From an uncultured Bacteroidales bacterium (lineage in GTDB: Bacteria > Bacteroidota > Bacteroidia > Bacteroidales > Bacteroidaceae), in contig CAMAMZ010000020.1 of the NCBI GenBank assembly GCA_945837185.1, positions 1 through 19,668 on the forward strand: a stretch of DNA of 19,668 nucleotides, read 5' to 3'. The translations under genes and the position numbers were made by a program. Position 1 is the first letter of the stretch, and every line of letters starts with the position of its first letter. This document shows positions 14,776 to 19,668 of the stretch, piece after piece. The notes below the pieces were generated by a model. It saw only the letters and a list, made by a program, of their open reading frames with translations, made no database searches and was not told where the DNA came from.

Positions 14776-16603
14776 AGCTGATACGTTTGTTTTGGAATGT
14801 AAGGGCACGCGCCTCTGATTCTGGCGACAGACCACCTTTTATATATTGTTCCATCATAAGGGCACCGATAGGCACACCATAGTCGGCACCCCAACCACCG
14901 TTCTCCACATAAACGGCAATGGCTATCTTGGGTTCGTTCATGGGGGCAAAACCCATAAACACCGAGTGGTCGTGACCACGGTTCTGGGCTGTTCCCGTCT
15001 TGCCACATACCTCATAGTCTGCACGATTGGCAGAACGGCAGGTTCCTTTGATGACAGAGGAACGCATGCCTGCCACAATATATTCGTAGGCACGTTTACT
15101 GGCTTTGGTATAATGGCGATGTGTGTAGAGCGTGTCGAGCGGCTCTCCTTGCACCTTGCGTACAATGTGAGGGGTGTAGTAGTAGCCTCGGTTGGCAATG
15201 GTGGCGCCAAGATTGGCAATCTGCAGTGGCGTGAGGTTCACCTCTCCTTGTCCTATGGAGATACTGATGACGGTAAGACCGTTCCATGAGCCATGGTAGG
15301 CATTGTTGTAGAAAGTGGCGTTGGGGATGAGGCCTCGTTTCTCTCCCGGCAGGTCAATGCCTAACTTATAGCCAAACCCCATGCTCACCATATAATCTCT
15401 CCAGATGTCCATAGCCTCCGATACATTCTTGTATTTCCTGTTTCCTATCATGTAATACAGGCCCCAGCAGAAATAAGCATTGCACGAAGTACTGATAGCG
15501 TCAACCAGAGCTATGGGCGAACCGTGACCGTGGCAGCCTACATGCAGACCTCTATGGTAAAAGCCGTGATGACAGGGAAACATGGTAGCAGGAGAGATGA
15601 TGCCTTCTGTCATATATGTGAGGGCTTGCGACGTTTTGAATGTGGAGCCCGGAGGATATTGACCCATGATAGAGCGGTTCAACAGAGGTTTCCATGTGTC
15701 GCGCGAGAGCGCTCGATGATTCTTGCCACGCTGTCTTCCCACCAACAATCGAGGATCGTATGTTGGCGATGACACCATGCAGAGCACTTCGCCTGTTGCA
15801 GGTTCTATCGCTACAATAGAGCCGATTTTTCCTTCCAACAGGCGTTCGCCCAGCGCCTGCAGCTTGAGGTCGATGCTCAGTGTGAGGTCTTTGCCGGCTA
15901 TAGGAGTGCGGTCGAATTTTCCATCTTGATAGCTGCCTTGGATGCGGCCACGGGCATCGCGTAACATAATCTGTATGCCCTTCTCGCCCCGCAATTGTTT
16001 CTCGTAGGATTTTTCTACACCCTGCTTTCCAATGTAGTCGCCCCTCTGATAGTAATCGTCGTCTTCAATATTGGCTTGCGACACTTCTGCCACATCACCG
16101 AGAATGTGGGCGGCATACGGGTATTGGTATTGACGGATGCTACGCTTCTGCACATAGAAGCCTGGGAAATGAAACATCTTCTCGCGGAAGGCACTGAATT
16201 CCTCGTCTGACAGTTGTGCCATGAAAAGCTGTTGCGTATAACTGGAATAACCGGGATTCTTTCTGCTGTCTTTAATGTCGCTCATGCGTTGGTCAAAGAA
16301 TTCCCTGCTAATGCCCAATGCCTTGCAGAAAGCCAGGGTGTCGAGGCGTCCCTTCTGCTCGTTCATAATAACCATGATATCGTAGGCCGGTTGGTTGTAT
16401 ACAAGCAGTTGGCCGTTGCGGTCGTAGATGGCTCCCCTCGACGGGTATTCCACCTTCTTAAGAAAGGCGTTGCTATCAGCGTTCTTTTTATAGTCGTCGC
16501 TAAGCAATTGCAGCGTAAACAATCGGATGATGTAGATGGTTACAATAAGGATGGCAATTCCCCCAATTACATACTTCCGGTTTTCAAGGTTATATTCCTT
16601 CAT
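14756..16603 (-). CDS. mrdA: Penicillin-binding protein 2 (elongasome transpeptidase)
   Basis: A 615-residue class B PBP that crosslinks peptidoglycan during elongation. A single N-terminal membrane helix (about 12-32) is followed by the pedestal (VEYPSRGAIYDRNGQLL and onward) and the transpeptidase domain with STFK (Ser320, Lys323), SCN (Ser373-Asn375) and KTGT (Lys535). Between the first two motifs lies a Cys/His-rich stretch (CHHGFYHRGLHVGCHGHG) at the place where E. coli PBP2 binds zinc, so a metal site is likely retained. The start at 16603 (MKEYNLENRKYV) is chosen because it resembles relatives and leaves 4 bp after mreD; an in-frame ATG at 16630 would overlap mreD by 23 bp. It overlaps rodA by 20 bp. 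A beta-lactam target. Confidence 0.95.
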   Translation of the reverse strand: MKEYNLENRKYVIGGIAILIVTIYIIRLFTLQLLSDDYKKNADSNAFLKKVEYPSRGAIYDRNGQLLVYNQPAYDIMVIMNEQKGRLDTLAFCKALGISREFFDQRMSDIKDSRKNPGYSSYTQQLFMAQLSDEEFSAFREKMFHFPGFYVQKRSIRQYQYPYAAHILGDVAEVSQANIEDDDYYQRGDYIGKQGVEKSYEKQLRGEKGIQIMLRDARGRIQGSYQDGKFDRTPIAGKDLTLSIDLKLQALGERLLEGKIGSIVAIEPATGEVLCMVSSPTYDPRLLVGRQRGKNHRALSRDTWKPLLNRSIMGQYPPGSTFKTSQALTYMTEGIISPATMFPCHHGFYHRGLHVGCHGHGSPIALVDAISTSCNAYFCWGLYYMIGNRKYKNVSEAMDIWRDYMVSMGFGYKLGIDLPGEKRGLIPNATFYNNAYHGSWNGLTVISISIGQGEVNLTPLQIANLGATIANRGYYYTPHIVRKVQGEPLDTLYTHRHYTKASKRAYEYIVAGMRSSVIKGTCRSANRADYEVCGKTGTAQNRGHDHSVFMGFAPMNEPKIAIAVYVENGGWGADYGVPIGALMMEQYIKGGLSPESEARALTFQNKRISYGSSSR

Positions 16604-16607
16604 TCCA

Positions 16608-17108
16608 TTATGATTTTCTGGCGTATTCAATCACCAAGACAAAAAGGGATGTCAGCAGAAAACTACCTATGATGCACCACAGCCAGTGTTGCCAATTGAA
16701 GAAGTTGAACGCTTCAACCGAAAAGAAGACAAGGCAGTAAAGGAAGATATTGATGAGGGCATAGCTTGTGAATCGGGCAAATCCCAAGGTGCGTGCTGAG
16801 GGCACGAGGTCGTCAGCGTATTCTCGATTCAGAAAGGGCATGAGCAGATAAGGATGCAAAAATCCCATCAAGGTAAGGGTGATGGTTGTCAACCCCGGTG
16901 TATTTGAAAAAGTGTCGGCGGCAATTCCCATTACAAAACACGAAAGTAATACCGCCCAGCGAGGCTGGTTACGGCGAAACCGCAGCACCATATAAATATA
17001 GAGCAGTGGTGTGGCGTAATTGAACAAGTGAATATGGTTCAGCACCAGCACTTGTGCCAGCAGCAGGAGAATACAGAAGAATAATCCTTTTAGAAAGCCG
17101 ATACTCAT
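16608..17108 (-). CDS. mreD: Rod shape-determining membrane protein MreD
   Basis: A 166-residue polytopic inner-membrane protein with five to six predicted helices, a link between MreB/MreC and the PBP2-RodA synthase. Helices are visible near residues 5-28, 33-42, 50-68, 72-90, 110-135 and 140-162. Identification rests on size, hydrophobicity, the GIAADTFSNTPGLTTITLTL segment (an MreD-like DxFS turn) and position between mreC and mrdA. It starts 9 bp after the mreC stop. The sequence family is poorly conserved, so context carries much of the weight. Confidence 0.9.
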   Translation of the reverse strand: MSIGFLKGLFFCILLLLAQVLVLNHIHLFNYATPLLYIYMVLRFRRNQPRWAVLLSCFVMGIAADTFSNTPGLTTITLTLMGFLHPYLLMPFLNREYADDLVPSARTLGFARFTSYALINIFLYCLVFFSVEAFNFFNWQHWLWCIIGSFLLTSLFVLVIEYARKS

Positions 17109-17117
17109 TGTCGTGCG

Positions 17118-17981
17118 TTATTTTGTTTTCGGTTGGATGGAGTCGCGGGCTGCCCTCATGAGGTCTATGCGTTCCTGCAGGGGCGCATTGTCAATGACAC
17201 ATACATCACGCAGATTCCCAAAATCAGTGGCAAGTTTAATCTTCAGTCTATAAGAAAGGCCGTCGGATGCGTTAAACACATATCTTATTTTTCCTACCAT
17301 AATACCTGGCGGGAATACAGAGCTGTAGCCGCTTGTAATCACGTTGTCGCCAATCTTGAAATGTGCATGGCGTGGCACATCATCTACATAAGCCAGATGA
17401 GTATAGTCACCTTCCCAATGCAAATAACCGAAATAGCCTCGGTTTTGAATGGTACAACTGATGTTGGAATGACTGTTGAGTACAGGAATCACAATGGAAT
17501 AATGGGTTGCCACCATATACACGATACCTACCACGCCATTGCCACTCACCACACCCATATCCTTGCGTATGCCGTCAGCAGAACCCTTGTCGATAGTGAT
17601 GAGATTATCTTGGCTATTGATGGAGTTGGTGATTACCTTGGCAGCTATCAGTCGATAGCCGTCCAAGGCATCCTTCATTGCCTTGGTTGCGGCAAGACTG
17701 TCGTGTGTGGCGGCTGTCAGCTGATCCGACAGTTTTCGCACCTGTTGCTCCAAGTATAAGTTGCGCAGGGTGAGTTGTTCATTTGCCTCTCCCAAGGAGA
17801 AGTATGCTTTCACCCTTGCATCCCACTCATAAATCTTCCCTACTACGGCATTGGCGGTAGAAAACCACACACTGCCCTGATAGCTGTTATAGCGGAAGAG
17901 CAGTGTGAAACCTATTGCCTCAAGCAGTAGGAAAAGAAACCAGTGGTGGTACTTAGTCAGAAACTCCAGTAGGTTCCGCAT
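17118..17981 (-). CDS. mreC: Rod shape-determining protein MreC
   Basis: A 287-residue bitopic protein: short cytoplasmic tail, membrane helix at about 14-31, then a periplasmic coiled coil (about 62-100, with NEQLTLRNLYLEQQVRKLSD) and a beta-barrel-type C-terminal domain (VITNSINSQDNLITIDKGSA, then GVVSGNGVVGIVY and GDNVITSGYSSVFPPGIMVG). MreC scaffolds the elongasome and activates PBP2. The GSADGIRKDMGVV and TSGYSSVFPPGI segments are strong MreC signatures. It starts 6 bp after the mreB stop and precedes mreD by 9 bp, so the three genes form one tight transcript. Length is typical for the family. Confidence 0.95.
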   Translation of the reverse strand: MRNLLEFLTKYHHWFLFLLLEAIGFTLLFRYNSYQGSVWFSTANAVVGKIYEWDARVKAYFSLGEANEQLTLRNLYLEQQVRKLSDQLTAATHDSLAATKAMKDALDGYRLIAAKVITNSINSQDNLITIDKGSADGIRKDMGVVSGNGVVGIVYMVATHYSIVIPVLNSHSNISCTIQNRGYFGYLHWEGDYTHLAYVDDVPRHAHFKIGDNVITSGYSSVFPPGIMVGKIRYVFNASDGLSYRLKIKLATDFGNLRDVCVIDNAPLQERIDLMRAARDSIQPKTK

Positions 17982-17987
17982 GGGCTT

Positions 17988-19010
17988 TTACCTCATCAGG
18001 AAAGAGAAACGGTCTACATTCTTCAGCGCAATGCCGGCACCACGTGCCACGCTGTGCAAGGGATCTTCGGCAATGTGGAATGGAATGTTAATCTTGTCTT
18101 GCAGACGCTTGTCAAGGCCGCGCAACAAAGCACCGCCACCGCTCAGATAGATACCGTTCTTTACGATGTCGGCATAGAGCTCGGGAGGTGTGTTCTCCAA
18201 TGCTGAGAGTACGGCATTCTCTATCTTTGCCACGGTTTTATCAATACAATGTGCTATTTCCTGATAGCATACCGGCACCTCCATAGGCAGAGCTGTGATG
18301 CGGTTCGGTCCATGAACGATATAATCCTCCGGTGCTTCTTCGCCCAAATCAGTCAAGGCTGAACCTACATGAATCTTGATACGTTCGGCCATGCGCTCAG
18401 AAACCTTCACATTGTGTTGGCGACTCATATAGTCCTGAATGTCAGCGGTAAGGTCGTCGCCGGCAATACGGATGGAGTTGTTTGACACGATACCGCCCAA
18501 GGAAATAACGGCAATCTCTGTTGAACCACCACCTATATCCACAATCATGTTGCCTTCAGGTGCCTCTACGTCGATACCGATACCAATAGCAGCTGCCATC
18601 GGCTCAAAAATCAAGTATACATCACGTCCGTCGGCATGCTCGGCGCTGTCACGCACTGCACGCAATTCAACTTCTGTAGAACCGGAAGGAACACCGATTA
18701 CCATACGCAGCGAAGGTGAGAAGAGACGGCTGCCTGTATGTACCATCTTGATAAGGCCGCGCATCATCTGTTCACAAGCGGAGAAGTCGGCAATCACACC
18801 ATCACGTAATGGTCTAACGGTGCGAATATTGTCATGAGTCTTCTCGTACATCATTTTAGCCTTCTGGCCTACGGCAATCATTTTGCCGTCACTGCGGTTG
18901 AGGGCAACAACCGAGGGCTCGTCTACCACAATCTTATCACCACTGATGATGATGGTGTTGGCAGTGCCCAGGTCCATTGCTATTTCTTGAATGAAAGAAA
19001 AAAATCCCAT
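17988..19010 (-). CDS. mreB: Rod shape-determining actin homologue MreB
   Basis: A 340-residue ATP-binding actin-like protein whose membrane-bound filaments guide lateral wall synthesis. The N-terminus MGFFSFIQEIAMDLGTANT holds the amphipathic membrane-targeting segment and the phosphate-1 loop (Asp13). The phosphate-2 loop is VDIGGGSTEIAVISLGG, and the adenosine motif is LSGGGALLRGLD near residue 295. FEPMAAAIGIGIDV is also typical. Length matches the family. The gene follows purH by 47 bp and precedes mreC by 6 bp. The 47-bp gap contains a short hairpin but no convincing promoter, so mreB is probably read from the purH transcript at least in part. Confidence 0.97.
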   Translation of the reverse strand: MGFFSFIQEIAMDLGTANTIIISGDKIVVDEPSVVALNRSDGKMIAVGQKAKMMYEKTHDNIRTVRPLRDGVIADFSACEQMMRGLIKMVHTGSRLFSPSLRMVIGVPSGSTEVELRAVRDSAEHADGRDVYLIFEPMAAAIGIGIDVEAPEGNMIVDIGGGSTEIAVISLGGIVSNNSIRIAGDDLTADIQDYMSRQHNVKVSERMAERIKIHVGSALTDLGEEAPEDYIVHGPNRITALPMEVPVCYQEIAHCIDKTVAKIENAVLSALENTPPELYADIVKNGIYLSGGGALLRGLDKRLQDKINIPFHIAEDPLHSVARGAGIALKNVDRFSFLMR

Positions 19011-19032
19011 TTCTTTTCGTGTCTTGTTTGTT

Positions 19033-19050
19033 GCGATAGAAAACTATTGC
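19033..19050 (-). other. Small inverted repeat between purH and mreB
   Basis: A 7-base inverted repeat (GCGATAG / CTATTGC, one imperfect position) surrounds a 4-base loop, lying 7 bases after the purH stop and 22 bases before the mreB start. On the transcribed (minus) strand the odd position is an A-C mismatch and the loop is TTTT. No T-run follows, so it is not a standard terminator. It could be an attenuator or RNA-processing site, or chance. Confidence 0.25.
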
Positions 19051-19057
19051 GATTCAA

Positions 19058-19651
19058 CTATTTGGAGAACCAATTGTGAATGGCGGTATCGTAGTGGCTG
19101 CTTACACCGAAAGCACGGGTGGCAAACATACGGCGCTCCTCGAGTGTGGTAGCGGCACCGCGCTCTTTCAGAATATCGAGCAGCAGGGCGTATTCAGCTT
19201 TGCTCGGCACAATCACTACATCCTTGAAGTTTTTGGCTCCGGCACGAATGAGTGAAATGCCACCTATATCAATCTTCTCAATGATGTCGGCCTCAGAAGC
19301 ACCATTGGCTACGGTTTGCTCAAAAGGATAAAGGTCAACAATCACCAGGTCGATAGCGGGAATATCATATTCTTTCATCTGGGCTTGGTCGCCTTCGTTA
19401 TCGCGACGGGCAAGGATGCCTCCGAACACTTTCGGGTGAAGAGTCTTCACACGGCCTCCTAAAATAGAGGGATAGGTTGTGACGTCTTCAACTTTGTCGC
19501 AGGCATATCCTAACGATTCGATAAATTGTTGGGTTCCACCTGTAGAGAGGAACTTTACTCCATTCTCATTGAGTTTCTTAAGCAACTCATCCAGACCGTC
19601 TTTGTGGAATACGGAGATGAGTGCAGTTTTGATTTGCTTTGTTTCGGTCAT
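19058..19651 (-). CDS. purH: Stand-alone IMP cyclohydrolase (N-terminal domain of PurH; transformylase domain absent)
   Basis: A 197-residue protein matching only the N-terminal (MGS-like) IMP cyclohydrolase half of bifunctional PurH, which closes the purine ring of FAICAR to give IMP. FLSTGGT (34-40) and the GGRVKTLHP block (65-73) are clear. Four residues matching the human ATIC cyclohydrolase site are all present: Lys69, Tyr109, Asp128 (IDIGG) and Lys140. The protein ends HYDTAIHNWFSK at the domain boundary, then stops with TAG. The usual AICAR transformylase half (about 300 residues) is missing, and mreB begins 47 bp later, so no room remains for a remnant. The intact active site suggests a working enzyme, with transformylation done by a protein encoded elsewhere. 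The ATG is 17 bases from the window end, so the promoter is not visible. Confidence 0.9.
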   Translation of the reverse strand: MTETKQIKTALISVFHKDGLDELLKKLNENGVKFLSTGGTQQFIESLGYACDKVEDVTTYPSILGGRVKTLHPKVFGGILARRDNEGDQAQMKEYDIPAIDLVIVDLYPFEQTVANGASEADIIEKIDIGGISLIRAGAKNFKDVVIVPSKAEYALLLDILKERGAATTLEERRMFATRAFGVSSHYDTAIHNWFSK

Positions 19652-19668
19652 AAAAGTATAAAGCTGAT

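Noticed and set aside
1..19668. CRISPR arrays, insertion sequences, phage genes, toxin-antitoxin pairs, tRNA or rRNA genes
   Set aside because: I saw no regularly spaced repeats, transposase-like ORFs, integrase, or RNA-gene sequence. Almost all bases belong to recognisable chromosomal genes.

Overview
The window looks like chromosomal DNA from a Bacteroidales member, most likely Prevotella or a close relative. The evidence is the SusC/FecR/ECF-sigma locus, a gldH lipoprotein gene, TTTG/TAnnTTTG-type promoters, A-rich leaders without clear Shine-Dalgarno sites, and the purH-mreBCD-mrdA-rodA and holB-ricT-gldH gene orders. This is inference from gene content; no rRNA or tRNA is present to settle it.

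Region 1 (1-3231, minus strand) is a trans-envelope signalling locus. In transcription order it holds an ECF sigma factor, a 335-bp gap, a FecR-type anti-sigma factor, and a SusC/RagA TonB-dependent transporter with an N-terminal STN signalling domain, which runs off the left edge.

Region 2 (3334-9403, minus strand) is a four-gene glycan operon ending in a strong hairpin: GH92 alpha-mannosidase lipoprotein, GH125 exo-alpha-1,6-mannosidase, MFS transporter, GH130 mannoside phosphorylase. Predicted locations give a pathway. The periplasmic mannosidases strip alpha-mannose from high-mannose N-glycan fragments, the MFS protein imports the remaining Man-beta-1,4-GlcNAc, and the cytoplasmic GH130 splits it with phosphate. 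With region 1 this resembles an N-glycan utilisation locus controlled by an ECF/anti-sigma pair.

Region 3 (9498-13298, plus strand) is a housekeeping operon divergent from region 2: metF, holB (delta prime), ricT (PSP1/YaaT) and gldH, with two 4-bp start/stop overlaps.

Region 4 (13306-19651, minus strand) is the elongasome operon led by a purine gene: purH (IMP cyclohydrolase domain only), mreB, mreC, mreD, mrdA (PBP2) and rodA, nearly gapless. It converges on gldH with 7 bp between stop codons.

The most notable points are the cyclohydrolase-only purH, the compact N-glycan core module beside an ECF/FecR/SusC transducer, a delta-prime clamp-loader subunit without its zinc-binding cysteines, and a cysteine-rich N-terminus on RicT. 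I found no CRISPR array, insertion sequence, phage gene, defence system or RNA gene.
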